Shown: positions 1 to 9,311, counted from the stretch's first letter. The stretch is 64,000 bases of DNA from CBDEGR01 sp965237895 (GCA_965237895.1 CBDEGR010000002.1:1860001-1924000), one strand, 5' to 3'. Translations and numbers: made by a program. The notes: generated by a model from the letters alone, not told the origin.

Positions 1-708
1 CATCTTGAGCGGAGCGTTCATAAAAGACTGCAACATGCCGTCGATCCGGAACCGAATCCGGTACTCCTTTTCGTACGGCTCCATATGAATATCGCTTGCG
101 CCTCGCTTGAGCGATTCCACCAGGAGGTAGTTAATCAACTTGACGACGGGAGCATCTTCCGCCGCTGCCGAGAGCTGGCCGTCGCTCAGCTCTTCGGCTT
201 CCTCTTCCAACTCAAGGGTTTCGCTATCTTCATCGGAGAAGTTTACGATTTCATCGATGATCTCCATCGCCTCTTCGCTCTCGGCAGCCCCGTAGTATTT
301 TTCGATGGCCTCGAGTATAGACTTTTCCGAGGCGACCACCGGCTCGATGTTGAAGCCGGTCATGAACTTGATGTCGTCCAGTGCGAATACGTTGGTCGGA
401 TCTACCATCACCACGGTCAGCGACGAGCCCACGCGCCTCAACGGCAGGATCTGATACTTCGACGCCGTTTCCTGAGGTATCAGCTTGACCACAGCGGCAT
501 CGACATCGAAAAAGCTCAGGTTGATGGAAGGAACCCCGTACTGGCGGGAAAGAATCGCGGTGATCTCCTCATCGGAAATGAAACCGAGATCGACAAGAAC
601 TTTCCCCAGGCGGCCTCCCCCCTGCGCCTGTTTATCCAGGGCTTGGTCTAACTGCCCCTGAGAAATCAGGTTTTCTTTGATTAAAATTTCACCTAGCTTG
701 CCGGACAC
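1..708 (-). CDS. pilB: Type IV pilus / type II secretion ATPase PilB (GspE family), 5' part
   Basis: First 236 residues of a cytoplasmic assembly ATPase that powers type IV pilus extension or type II secretion; the rest lies past the left window edge. The protein opens with an MshEN (GspE N-terminal) module, visible as GKLGEILIKENLIS and, around residue 90, the second-half signature VVMVDPTNVFALDDI. An acidic linker rich in Glu/Ser/Asp follows, then the start of the N2 domain (LKRGASDIHMEPYE). The Walker A, Asp box and Walker B motifs are not in the window, so PilB and GspE cannot be told apart with certainty. GTG start at 708 is preceded by GGAGGT, 12 nt upstream. Upstream DNA is non-coding, so this may be a first gene. 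Confidence 0.88.
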   Translation of the reverse strand, partial: MSGKLGEILIKENLISQGQLDQALDKQAQGGGRLGKVLVDLGFISDEEITAILSRQYGVPSINLSFFDVDAAVVKLIPQETASKYQILPLRRVGSSLTVVMVDPTNVFALDDIKFMTGFNIEPVVASEKSILEAIEKYYGAAESEEAMEIIDEIVNFSDEDSETLELEEEAEELSDGQLSAAAEDAPVVKLINYLLVESLKRGASDIHMEPYEKEYRIRFRIDGMLQSFMNAPLKM

Positions 709-1088
709 TGAACTTTTTGGACCTCCGTAGCAGGCTTACAGGAATCAAGCCCACGAATCTTTCGTCCCATAAAATACCGACGAACGATCAGGCTTATTTG
801 AGCGGGAACTGAGCGAACAACCGCAAGGTTCCTTGCACCGGCCCTCTGTTTCCGGCAGGCACAAAGCCCCCCGTTCATCCCGCTCGTACTGCCGTTTGTT
901 TCATCGGCATGTTCCCGAAAAATCTTGAGGGCAAGCTTTCCGACCGGAATCTCAGCCGCCGAACCCTACGGGTTACTCCCCCTAGGCCTTTATTCATCGC
1001 AATCTAAATGCCATCGAACCCGAAAACCGACCTTGCCTTGACTTCCCACCTGCCGCATAGTAATTTTTCGACATAAGAAGATGATTTC
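709..1088. other. Intergenic region between divergent pilB and the endonuclease III-like gene
   Basis: About 380 bases with no convincing gene on either strand. It separates two divergent genes and so should carry both promoters. A candidate for the rightward gene is listed separately at 1038-1066. No convincing promoter was picked for pilB, and no riboswitch-like fold or repeat was recognised by eye. Confidence 0.5.
1038..1066 (+). promoter_or_regulatory. Candidate sigma-70 promoter for the endonuclease III-like gene
   Basis: TTGACT (1038-1043), a 17-base spacer and TAATTT (1061-1066), ending 22 bases before the ATG at 1089. Seen by eye only. Confidence 0.4.
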
Positions 1089-1850
1089 ATGAGCAAGAAA
1101 GCGGAAAAATTTCAGCCCCCTCTGTGGAAGTATTACCGTCGAGTGTTCCACCTCCTCGGCCCCCAGCATTGGTGGCCCGCCAAGACCCGGTTGGAGGTTG
1201 TTTTGGGCGCCGTTTTGACGCAAAACACCGGTTGGCAAAACGCTGCAACGGCTCTTCGGGAACTTCGAAGAAAGGGGTGGCATCGGCTTGCCGCTCTTCG
1301 AAAAGCGCCCGGAAAAGAGTTGGCCCGGGCGATTCGGCCGGCCGGTTTCTACCGTCAAAAAGCGCTGACCATACGGAATTTTCTAAACTTTCTTCACTCG
1401 AATTGCGGAGGGTCTCTGAACCGCATGTTCCGGAGGCCGACGGCCGAATTGAGGAAGCAATTGTTGAGCGTTCGGGGTCTTGGGCCTGAGACGGTCGATT
1501 CAATTCTCGTTTACGCGGGCCGCCGACCTTCCTTTATCGTCGACGCCTATACGCGGCGGGTCCTGGAGCGCCATCACCTGATCGAGCCCCGCACCGGCTA
1601 CGATCAAATTCAGGCCCTGTTCCACGGCTCTCTGCCCCCGGACGCGCAACTCTTCAACGAGTACCATGCGCTGATTGTTGAAATCGGCAAGCGCTATTGC
1701 AGGCGGTCGAATCCAGACTGCAGCTCTTGCCCGTTGGAACCGTTTCTTCCTCCGCAAGAGATGTCGGAGGGACGTTCTTTGGAAGTCCTAAGTCACGGTG
1801 CATCCTCGACTGAAAGTCGGACGGAAGGTCGACGGTGGAACCGAACATGA
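1089..1850 (+). CDS. Endonuclease III-like HhH-GPD DNA glycosylase (COG2231/MagIII type)
   Basis: 253-residue base-excision DNA glycosylase of the HhH-GPD superfamily. The helix-hairpin-helix is LLSVRGLGPETVDSILVYA and the catalytic aspartate follows in FIVDAYTRRVL. The lysine that makes Nth a bifunctional lyase (GVGRKTA in Nth) is replaced by GPET, so a monofunctional glycosylase is more likely, as in MagIII/Mpg-II enzymes. The C-terminus has C-x6-C-x2-C (CRRSNPDCSSC) but the fourth cysteine of the usual 4Fe-4S loop is not at its place; the tail continues PLEPFLPP. The gene ends in an ATGA overlap with ntrY, so the two are probably cotranscribed. Substrate (alkylated purine or oxidised pyrimidine) cannot be read from sequence. 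Confidence 0.85.
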   Translation: MSKKAEKFQPPLWKYYRRVFHLLGPQHWWPAKTRLEVVLGAVLTQNTGWQNAATALRELRRKGWHRLAALRKAPGKELARAIRPAGFYRQKALTIRNFLNFLHSNCGGSLNRMFRRPTAELRKQLLSVRGLGPETVDSILVYAGRRPSFIVDAYTRRVLERHHLIEPRTGYDQIQALFHGSLPPDAQLFNEYHALIVEIGKRYCRRSNPDCSSCPLEPFLPPQEMSEGRSLEVLSHGASSTESRTEGRRWNRT

Positions 1851-4123
1851 CGAAAAAAAAAAGAGCCAAAAGACATTATCCCATTTTCTTGTTAATCCTG
1901 GTTCCTGTGCTGTTTTTTGTCGGCTGGAGCCAAGCGTCGCTGGACCTCTCCTTTCTTCAGCCACGCACACCGCCTCAAACAATTATTCTGATCTCTCTGT
2001 CGGTTCTCGTCTTTGTAACCTTCATCGTTTTTAGTCTGATCCTTTCGCGCAGCCTGTTGCGGCTCTACGTGGAACGGCGGAGCCGTCGCCCCGGATCGAA
2101 GTTCAAAACCCAATTGGTGGGAGCGGTTCTGGTTCTCTCCATGCTGCCGGTCATCTTCCTGTTCTTCCTCGCGTATGGATTGATGAACCGGAGCCTCGAT
2201 AAATGGTTCCGGATTCCTTTCGATCAAGTCCGCCAGAATGCGTACTTGATTCAGGATCAACTCCACCGGACCACGGAAAAAGAGACCCTTCGCACCGCTG
2301 AGCACCTCGCCGACGAAGATCAACTTCAAACCGTGCTGATGGGGGATCGTAGGGCGGAATTACAATATCTACTCAGCCACTGGCTGACAAAATACGAATT
2401 GGAGCGCATGGCCTGCTTCTCTTCCCAAGGACAGCTTCTGGCAAGCGCCTCCAAAAACGGCACGCAAGCAGAAAAAATCTCCTCCGTTTTCTCCGCCGCT
2501 GATCTGGAGGTTCTGGCTCCATTCGGAATCCGTGTGCGGACAAGCGAACAGGGTTCGCGGACCTATTGGTCTGCGGCGCAGATCCTTGGTCCGGGAGACT
2601 TCAAAATCGGCACTCTGGTCGTCGCCAAGACGCTTCCCTTCCTGGTAAATCAGGCAAGACGTGAGATTCAAAAAGAAGTACAACACTACGAAGCTCTGAA
2701 CCAGGAACATATCTATGTTCGCCGCGTCTATCTGTGGGTGCTTTCCTTGATCACGCTTCTGTTGTTGTTTGCCGCCATCTGGGGCGCCCTGTTTCTCTCC
2801 CATCAGATCACCGTACCGATTCAGGCGCTGGCGGAAGCCACCCAGGAGGTCTCCCGCGGAAATCTCGGGCACCAAGTGGAGACGCCGGCCGGAGAAGAAC
2901 TGGCGGCGTTGATCCGCTCCTTCAATGCCATGACTCGGCAGCTATTGGAAAACCGCCGCGTCATCGAACAATCGACGGAGGAGCTTCGGCATGCCAATCG
3001 CGAACTCGAAGAGCAGAGCCGCTATCGGCAAGTTGTCCTGCGCAATATTCCCGCCGGGGTGATTGCGCTGGACCAGAAAGCCCAGGTGAGGGAGGTGAAC
3101 GGCGCCATGGAGAGGATGGTGGGGACCGCCGGGCGGCGGCCATCCACCTCGCTGGAGTTCTTGTTCGGTCGGGAGCAAGCCGGCGAAATCATCCACCTCC
3201 TGCGCCGTGCCGACCGCCAGGGTGTGGTCATGCGTCAGACGGAGCTTGAACTGCCGGGCGGAAAAATCCCCGTAGCGTTGACCGCCTCGACGATTCAGGC
3301 CACCCATCGGGACCTGGGATACGTTCTGGTTGTGGAAGACTTGACGGAACTCGTCAAGGTGCAGAAGGCCACCGCCTGGCGTGAAATTGCGCAGCGTATC
3401 GCCCATGAAATTAAAAATCCCCTGACCCCGATCCGGCTTTCGGCGGAGAGAATTCAACGGCTCCTGGAGCGGACCCAAGAAGGAAATCTGCCGCCTCGCG
3501 TGGCCGCTTCCTTGAAGGATTGTGGTGCGTTGATCCTCCAGGAGACGGTCACCTTACAATCTTTGGTGGACGAATTTTCACGATTTGCGCGCCTGCCGGC
3601 GGCCAAACCTGTCCCTTCGAATTTCAATTCTCTCGTGCAAAGCGGGCTGGCTGTTTTCGACGGGCGGCTCGAAGGCATCCGAATTCATACCGATTTCAGT
3701 CCCGACCTGCCGATCGTTTGGGTGGACCCGGACCAGATCAAAAGATTGCTGATCAATCTGGTCGATAATGCGGCAGAGGCGCTTTCCGACGCGCTGGTAA
3801 AGGAGATCGGGGTGAAGACGGCACTCGACACCGAAAGAGACGTGGTGGAACTGATCGTGGCCGACACCGGGCCGGGCGTCACGCTTCCGGTCAAGGAACG
3901 GCTTTTCCTGCCCTATTTTTCCACCAAGCGGCGCGGCACGGGATTGGGATTGTCGATCGTGAGCCGTATCGTGACTGATCATAACGGCAGTGTTCGCGTA
4001 GAAGAAAACCGGCCGACCGGCACGAAGTTTATCATTGAAATTCCGCTCGACCACAAACGAGCGGCAAGGGCCCAATCCGCGATGGAAGCCGCATCCGGCC
4101 CGCGACGAAACCTCACCGCCTGA
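1847..4123 (+). CDS. ntrY: NtrY-family sensor histidine kinase
   Basis: 758-residue membrane sensor kinase. Two transmembrane segments lie near the N-terminus (around ILVPVLFFVGWS and VLVFVTFIVFSLIL) and a third begins FLLFFLAY-like after residue 100. A periplasmic region and another membrane segment (about residues 290-325) come next, then HAMP, a PAS domain, a HisKA box with phospho-acceptor His520 in AHEIKNPLTPIRL, and a HATPase domain with N box (LVDNAAEAL), DTGPGV and GTGLGLSIV. This order is typical of NtrY. Start taken as the ATG at 1847, which overlaps the upstream stop as ATGA with GGTGGA seven bases before it; a GTG at 1835 is the alternative. It is followed 46 bp later by its likely partner NtrX. 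The signal, nitrogen or redox, is not shown by the sequence. Confidence 0.92.
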   Translation: MTKKKRAKRHYPIFLLILVPVLFFVGWSQASLDLSFLQPRTPPQTIILISLSVLVFVTFIVFSLILSRSLLRLYVERRSRRPGSKFKTQLVGAVLVLSMLPVIFLFFLAYGLMNRSLDKWFRIPFDQVRQNAYLIQDQLHRTTEKETLRTAEHLADEDQLQTVLMGDRRAELQYLLSHWLTKYELERMACFSSQGQLLASASKNGTQAEKISSVFSAADLEVLAPFGIRVRTSEQGSRTYWSAAQILGPGDFKIGTLVVAKTLPFLVNQARREIQKEVQHYEALNQEHIYVRRVYLWVLSLITLLLLFAAIWGALFLSHQITVPIQALAEATQEVSRGNLGHQVETPAGEELAALIRSFNAMTRQLLENRRVIEQSTEELRHANRELEEQSRYRQVVLRNIPAGVIALDQKAQVREVNGAMERMVGTAGRRPSTSLEFLFGREQAGEIIHLLRRADRQGVVMRQTELELPGGKIPVALTASTIQATHRDLGYVLVVEDLTELVKVQKATAWREIAQRIAHEIKNPLTPIRLSAERIQRLLERTQEGNLPPRVAASLKDCGALILQETVTLQSLVDEFSRFARLPAAKPVPSNFNSLVQSGLAVFDGRLEGIRIHTDFSPDLPIVWVDPDQIKRLLINLVDNAAEALSDALVKEIGVKTALDTERDVVELIVADTGPGVTLPVKERLFLPYFSTKRRGTGLGLSIVSRIVTDHNGSVRVEENRPTGTKFIIEIPLDHKRAARAQSAMEAASGPRRNLTA

Positions 4124-4169
4124 TTTCATAATGCGGTCCGGCGAATCATTGCGGAAGGAAGCAGATCCA

Positions 4170-5588
4170 ATGTCCCAAGGCTCCATTCTTGTTGTGGACG
4201 ACGAACTCGGGATCCGCCAATCTCTCCGAAGTATTCTGGAGGATGAGGATTTCACCGTCGATGCCGTCCCCAGCGGCGAGGCTTGCCTGGAAGCGCTTCG
4301 CAAGAAACCTTACCAGGTCGTGCTTCTGGACGTGTGGCTGCCCGGCCTCGACGGCATGGAGGTCTTGGAGCGCATCCGCGATTTCGCTTCTCCTCCTGCC
4401 GTCATCATGATTACCGGGCACGGGAAAATTGAAATGGCCGTCCGGGCCACGAAACTCGGCGCTTACGATTTTATTGAAAAACCGCTCTCACTGGAGAGAA
4501 CCTTGCTCACGGTTCAGCACGCTCTCTCCGAGCAGGAACTCCAGAACCAAAACCAACGGTTTCGGGAAGAACTTCATGCCCAACACCGAATCATCGGCGA
4601 CAGCATTCTCCTGAAAGCTCTTCGCCAGCAGATTGAGCTGGCGGGTCCTACGAACGGACGCGTGCTGATTTATGGCGAGAGTGGGACGGGAAAGGAATTG
4701 GTGGCGCATGCGTTGCATGAAACCAGCCGGCGCGCCGAGAAACCCTTTGTCGAGGTCAATTGCGCCGCGATTCCCGAAGAGCTGATCGAAAGTGAACTCT
4801 TCGGACACATGAAGGGTTCCTTTACGGGCGCCATCGAGGATAAAGCCGGAAAATTTTGGCAGGCGCATGGCGGCACGCTCTTCCTGGACGAAATCGGCGA
4901 TATGAGCCTGAAGACCCAGGCCAAGGTGCTGCGTGTCCTTGAGGAGCAGCGTTTCTCTCCCGTGGGGTCCTCGGGAATCCTGCATGTAGACGTCCGCGTC
5001 ATTACCGCCACGAACAAGCACCTGCATGAGGAGATTCAGAAGGGAAATTTCCGTGAGGACCTTTTTTACCGCCTCAACGTCATTCCCTTTTACCTTCCGG
5101 CGCTCCGCGAGCATTCAGAAGACATTCCGAAATTGGCCGATTTTTTTCTTTCCCATTTCGCCCAAGCCTACGGCCGCAAAGCGAAGCGCTTTTCCGAATC
5201 CGCCCGGACGGCGCTCTGCCGCTATCGCTGGGGGGGGAATGTCCGCGAGCTGAAGAATCTGGTGGAACGTTTGGTAATTCTGGTTCCGGGCGAAAAGATC
5301 GACCGGCGTCACCTGCCGAGCAACTTTCTCCACGAGCCGCACCGCTCGCACCGCCCCCACTCCGATTTCGCCAGTCTCCGTCACGTCCGACAGTCTTCCG
5401 AACGCGACTATATTCTTCGCAAGCTGGAGGAGTTCCAGGGGAACGTCAGCCGAACGGCCGAATTTCTGGGATTGAACCGGAGCCACTTCTACCGTAAGAT
5501 GAAATCGTTGGGTCTCTCGCAGAAGGAAGCTCAGGCGCGAGCTTCGGTGGAAGCCCTCAGCGGGCAGAGACCCACGTCGATTACGTAA
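4170..5588 (+). CDS. ntrX: NtrX-family sigma-54-dependent response regulator
   Basis: 472-residue enhancer-binding activator. The receiver domain has the acidic pair at DD10-11 and phospho-acceptor Asp54 in VVLLDVWLPG. The AAA+ domain carries Walker A GESGTGKE (169-176), the sigma-54 contact loop as GSFTGA (216-221, serine in place of the common alanine) and Walker B GGTLFLDEIGD. A Fis-type helix-turn-helix closes the protein (NVSRTAEFLGLNRSHFYRK). The ATG at 4170 has GGAAGGAA nine bases upstream; a longer frame opening inside ntrY lacks such a site. It should be phosphorylated by the adjacent NtrY and activate sigma-54 promoters. Its stop codon overlaps the stop of era on the other strand. 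Confidence 0.93.
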   Translation: MSQGSILVVDDELGIRQSLRSILEDEDFTVDAVPSGEACLEALRKKPYQVVLLDVWLPGLDGMEVLERIRDFASPPAVIMITGHGKIEMAVRATKLGAYDFIEKPLSLERTLLTVQHALSEQELQNQNQRFREELHAQHRIIGDSILLKALRQQIELAGPTNGRVLIYGESGTGKELVAHALHETSRRAEKPFVEVNCAAIPEELIESELFGHMKGSFTGAIEDKAGKFWQAHGGTLFLDEIGDMSLKTQAKVLRVLEEQRFSPVGSSGILHVDVRVITATNKHLHEEIQKGNFREDLFYRLNVIPFYLPALREHSEDIPKLADFFLSHFAQAYGRKAKRFSESARTALCRYRWGGNVRELKNLVERLVILVPGEKIDRRHLPSNFLHEPHRSHRPHSDFASLRHVRQSSERDYILRKLEEFQGNVSRTAEFLGLNRSHFYRKMKSLGLSQKEAQARASVEALSGQRPTSIT

Positions 5589-6486
5589 ATTTCTGATAGT
5601 CCAGAGAATCGATCAAGCGGGTATCGTCTCGCCAGCGGGGCGCGACTTTGACGAAAAGTTCCAGATAAACTTTCTGCCCGAACCGCTTCTCCAACTCCAA
5701 GCGCGCCGCCGTACCGACACTCTTGACCCGTTCCCCTTTCTCGCCGATGACAATGGCCTTCTGGGAAGCCCTCTCCACTAAAATAGTGGCGTGGATGCGC
5801 GTCAACCTTTCCGTTTCCTCGAAACTCTCCACCAGAATCGCCGTCACGTAGGGCAGCTCCTTCCGCGTCGCCTGAATCAGCTTTTCTCGGACAATCTCGG
5901 CGGCCAGGAAACGCTCCGGTTGGTCCGTGCACATGTCCGGCGGGAAGTACTGCGGTCCTTGCGGCAGCACGGCGGAGGCGGCCCTCAGCAGCTCGGAGAG
6001 ACCTTCCCGTTGCAGCGCCGAAATCGGAAACACCTCATCGAACTCGTACGCCTTCGTGTAGCGGGAGATCAAGGGAAGCAGCTTGGGTTTACGGACCAGG
6101 TCAATCTTGTTGAGGAGAAGAAATCGCTTCCCTCGGTAGGGTTTGAGTAATTCCAAAACGAATTGATCTCCCTGCCCGAAAGGTTCGGTGGCATCCACCA
6201 TCAAAAGTAGCAAGTCCATCTCCCGTAGGGCTCCATGGACGTGCGTCATCATCTGACGATTGAGTTCCGAGAACGGTTTGTGAATCCCCGGCGTATCCAT
6301 CAGCACCAATTGAGCGTGCGGCTGATGAACGATACCCAGAATTCGATTCCGGGTGGTTTGAGGTTTATCGGTGACGATGGCGATCTTGCTTCCCACCAGC
6401 GTATTCAGGAGAGTGCTTTTCCCGGCATTCGGCCGGCCTACCAAGGCGACGAAACCGGAGCGGAACACGGCGGGGTTATGGGGCAT
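5581..6486 (-). CDS. era: GTPase Era
   Basis: 301-residue essential GTPase that binds the 3' end of 16S rRNA and assists 30S maturation. G1 is GRPNAGKST (17-25), G3 DTPGIH and G4 NKIDLV. The C-terminal KH domain includes VIGEKGERVKSVG. The ATG at 6486 lies 11 bases inside the end of the upstream corC-like gene, so translational coupling is likely; an apparent longer frame reads through corC and is rejected. Last gene of phoH-ybeY-corC-era. Its TAA and the TAA of convergent ntrX lie at opposite ends of the palindrome TTACGTAA. Confidence 0.95.
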   Translation of the reverse strand: MPHNPAVFRSGFVALVGRPNAGKSTLLNTLVGSKIAIVTDKPQTTRNRILGIVHQPHAQLVLMDTPGIHKPFSELNRQMMTHVHGALREMDLLLLMVDATEPFGQGDQFVLELLKPYRGKRFLLLNKIDLVRKPKLLPLISRYTKAYEFDEVFPISALQREGLSELLRAASAVLPQGPQYFPPDMCTDQPERFLAAEIVREKLIQATRKELPYVTAILVESFEETERLTRIHATILVERASQKAIVIGEKGERVKSVGTAARLELEKRFGQKVYLELFVKVAPRWRDDTRLIDSLDYQKFT

Positions 6487-7771
6487 GGGACGTTTTCGGG
6501 GAGGATTCGACGGCGGAGAGGGGCGCGACCACGCGGACCCGCAGGACGGTTCGAGCGTTGGACTCCAGCACCTCGAAGCGGAGCCCCCCTTTCTCGACCT
6601 GCTCGCCCATCGAGGGGACACGGCCTAGCACGGAGACAATCAATCCGGAAACCGTGGTGTAATCCTTCCCTTCGACCGGCGCGCGGAGCAGGTCCGCCAA
6701 TTGCGAGACCTCGGTATGGCCGGCGACCAAAAAGGTGTTTTTCGATTCCCGGCGGATGTCATCCTCGTGCGGCTCGACTTCGTCGCGAATCTCACCGACG
6801 ATCTCTTCAATCAAATCTTCGATCGTAACCAACCCGCCCACGGCACCGTACTCGTCGATCACAACCGCCATCTGCAGGGTCTCCTGCTGCAACTCCTTCA
6901 ATAGCCCGGAAACCTTTTTCGTTTCCGGGACGTAGCGGACAGGAGAGATTAAGGACTTCAGCGTGGCTTTCTCCTCTTCCTCCGGGGTCATCTCCAACAG
7001 ATCACCGACACTCGCAACCCCCAGCACGTGGTCCATATCATCCGCGTAAACCACAATACGCCGGTGCTTCTTTTTTCCGAACAGACTGCGCAACTCTTTG
7101 ACCGAGGAGCGAAAATCAAGAGCGGCGATTTCATGCCGCGGCGTCATCACCTCACGCACCGTCTTGTCGCCGAATTCGACGACCGACTGAATCATCTCCC
7201 GGTCGCTTTCCTCGATCAGGCCTTCTTCCTGCCCGGCTTCGATCAAGTCCTGAATCGCTTCCTGTTGTTGCGCCGCTTCCGGCTCGGGGTCGATCGGCTT
7301 GATCAAGGAACGCAACGTGGAGGAGATCCACAAGGGAAACGTCAGCGGCATGATGAGCCAATGGACCGTCGTAACGGCCGGTCCCCACTCCCGGATCGTC
7401 GCCTCCGGGTCTTTCCGCCGCGCCACCCAAAGCGACGGGACCAGTTGGTCGAAGATGGCCAGGATCACGCCGAGACCGACAAAGGCCTGCACCAGCGCTT
7501 CGGTGGTGGAGGGCGCTTCCCCCAGGCGGTAGGCGGAAAGGCAGAGTCCCAACAGCCCCACCAGCACGGTGTGGAAGGCGATGAGCGAGACGGTGGCACG
7601 CTCTCGGTCAAGTTTAATACGGCCGAGTTTCCCCCCGTTTCGCTCGCCTCCGTTTCGCTCGGTAAAGATTCCGCGGGCAGCGACGCGCCTCAACTGGCGC
7701 AGCGATACCCGGACGTACGACGTCATGCAAATTACCGCCACCAGAACTCCGCAGATCAAGGCCCAGATCAA
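6476..7771 (-). CDS. CNNM/CorC-type CBS-domain membrane protein (hemolysin C family)
   Basis: 431-residue membrane protein of the CNNM/HlyC-CorC family, implicated in Mg2+/Co2+ efflux or homeostasis. The N-terminal third holds membrane segments (IWALICGVLVAVIC; VLVGLLGLCLSAYRL; VTTVHWLIMPLTFPLWI). Two CBS domains follow (VREVMTPRHEIAALD; SGLLKELQQETLQMAVVIDE with EYGAVGGLVTIEDL), then a CorC/HlyC C-terminal domain. Start is a TTG at 7771 embedded in the TTGA that ends ybeY, suggesting coupled translation. Placement between ybeY and era is common in bacteria. Ion specificity is inferred from the family only. Confidence 0.88.
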   Translation of the reverse strand: MIWALICGVLVAVICMTSYVRVSLRQLRRVAARGIFTERNGGERNGGKLGRIKLDRERATVSLIAFHTVLVGLLGLCLSAYRLGEAPSTTEALVQAFVGLGVILAIFDQLVPSLWVARRKDPEATIREWGPAVTTVHWLIMPLTFPLWISSTLRSLIKPIDPEPEAAQQQEAIQDLIEAGQEEGLIEESDREMIQSVVEFGDKTVREVMTPRHEIAALDFRSSVKELRSLFGKKKHRRIVVYADDMDHVLGVASVGDLLEMTPEEEEKATLKSLISPVRYVPETKKVSGLLKELQQETLQMAVVIDEYGAVGGLVTIEDLIEEIVGEIRDEVEPHEDDIRRESKNTFLVAGHTEVSQLADLLRAPVEGKDYTTVSGLIVSVLGRVPSMGEQVEKGGLRFEVLESNARTVLRVRVVAPLSAVESSPKTSHAP

Positions 7772-8298
7772 GTTCCTACCCTCCGGCCGGCGCGCCGCTT
7801 CTGCCGCGGCTTTTTCGGCGCCCTATTCGGTGCCGCCTCGCCGAGCCCCAACCGCTCCCGCAGCGCGTGCTCCTTGCGGACCATCTCTCCCTGATCCCTT
7901 TCATGATCCATCCCGAGAAGATGAAGCAGACCGTGCAACATAAGAAAGCAGAGTTCCTTTTGTGTGCTGTGACGCTCCTGCCGGGCTTGCCGCCGCGCCG
8001 TTTCGACCGAGATCAAAATGTCGCCCAGGTATTCCGGGCCGATTTCCTGCTCCGGCCAGCTCTTCTTGCCGCCGCGCCCATCCGCCTCCGCCCGCCATGC
8101 GAACGAAAGTACGTCGGTCGCGCGGTCCTGTCCCCGAGTACGGAGGTTGTGCTTCCGAATCTCCCGATCGCGGACGAAACATACGCTGAATTCCCGTTTC
8201 CCGAGCCGCAGTGCCCGCCGCGCCCGTTCCGAAAATTCCTCGAGCCGGCGGAGGCTGATGCGTACCTGAGTTTGTTGATTTACGAGCGTGACCATCAT
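7768..8298 (-). CDS. ybeY: Endoribonuclease YbeY (16S rRNA processing)
   Basis: About 176-residue zinc endoribonuclease for 16S rRNA 3'-end maturation and ribosome quality control. The diagnostic HGLLHLLGMDH (H-x3-H-x5-H) zinc site is present, with RATDVLSF upstream. The start is uncertain: ATG at 8298 has GAGG nine bases upstream; ATG 8316 and GTG 8328 are in frame. The C-terminus carries a basic tail (KKPRQKRRAGRR) beyond the usual fold. It lies directly after phoH and overlaps the start of the corC-like gene by four bases. Confidence 0.92.
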   Translation of the reverse strand: MMVTLVNQQTQVRISLRRLEEFSERARRALRLGKREFSVCFVRDREIRKHNLRTRGQDRATDVLSFAWRAEADGRGGKKSWPEQEIGPEYLGDILISVETARRQARQERHSTQKELCFLMLHGLLHLLGMDHERDQGEMVRKEHALRERLGLGEAAPNRAPKKPRQKRRAGRRVGT

Positions 8299-8336
8299 TT
8301 CGGCCCGCCTCGGCATTTTGAAAAACACCGGAGGCG

Positions 8337-9311
8337 CTAGGCTTTCTTCCTTACACCTTCCGTAATGCGATTTTGATTGAACTCTTCATAGGCCCGGACA
8401 ATCTGCTGCACCAGGTTGTGCCGTACCACATCCTTTTCGTTGAAGTGGACAAAAGCGATCCCCTTCACCTTCGCCACGATGTCCAGCGTCTCCACCAGCC
8501 CGGACCGCCGTCCCTCCGGCAGGTCGATCTGCGTCACGTCGCCGGTAATCACGGCCTTGGAGTTGAACCCCAGCCGGGTCAAAAACATCTTCATCTGTTC
8601 GCTGGTGGTGTTCTGCGCCTCATCCAGAATGACAAAGGCGCCGTTCAACGTCCGGCCGCGCATGAACGCGAGCGGGGCGATTTCTATAATTCCCTTCTCG
8701 ATGTAGCGCTCGACTCGGTCCGGGTCCAGCACGTCATACAGGGCGTCGTAGAGAGGCCGCAGATAGGGGTCAATCTTCTGCTGCAGGGTGCCGGGCAGAA
8801 AACCGAGCCGCTCGCCGGCTTCGACCGCCGGCCGGGCCAAAATGATGCGGCTCACTTCTTTCGAGAGAAGAGATTCGACGGCCGTGGCCACGGCCAGGTA
8901 GGTCTTGCCTGTGCCGGAGGGGCCGATGCCGAAGACCATGTCATGTTCGGCGATTGCCGCCAGGTAATGCCGCTGGTTGACGCTCTTCGGCATGACGTGC
9001 TTCTTGCCGTGCACGGCCGCGCGCCGCGGTGAGCAGTAGTCGAGCAGGGAAGCCTTTGGGTCCTCTTTCAAAACGCGCAGGAAGGACTGCACGTCGCCGG
9101 AATGAAGCTTCGCGCCCCGGAGGCTCAATTCTTCAAATTCCTCGATGAAACGTTTTGCCGGTTCCACCCCGTCGGGCTCGCCTTCAACTTCCAAAGCATC
9201 CTCTGTCAAATGAATCGACACTTTCAGAACCTTCTCCAGGAGCTTTACGTTTTCATCGAGCGGGCCGACCAGCGCCGTTACGCCTTGGCCGAGCTTTACA
9301 CGGGCTTTCAT
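8337..9311 (-). CDS. phoH: PhoH-like P-loop ATPase
   Basis: 324-residue cytoplasmic ATPase of the PhoH/YbeZ family, thought to work with YbeY in rRNA processing. Walker A is GPSGTGKT (130-137), Walker B FVILDEAQN, followed by TGDVTQIDLP. An N-terminal KH-like region (residues 1-60) precedes the ATPase core. ATG 9311 is preferred; a TTG one codon earlier is equally in frame, with GGGGGAAG upstream. First gene of a four-gene operon ending in era. Biochemical role is family knowledge, not shown here. Confidence 0.93.
   Translation of the reverse strand: MKARVKLGQGVTALVGPLDENVKLLEKVLKVSIHLTEDALEVEGEPDGVEPAKRFIEEFEELSLRGAKLHSGDVQSFLRVLKEDPKASLLDYCSPRRAAVHGKKHVMPKSVNQRHYLAAIAEHDMVFGIGPSGTGKTYLAVATAVESLLSKEVSRIILARPAVEAGERLGFLPGTLQQKIDPYLRPLYDALYDVLDPDRVERYIEKGIIEIAPLAFMRGRTLNGAFVILDEAQNTTSEQMKMFLTRLGFNSKAVITGDVTQIDLPEGRRSGLVETLDIVAKVKGIAFVHFNEKDVVRHNLVQQIVRAYEEFNQNRITEGVRKKA

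Noticed and set aside
85..651. 188-residue open frame on the plus strand
   Set aside because: It lies antisense to the PilB/GspE coding sequence, whose motifs are clear; no family pattern in the shadow frame.
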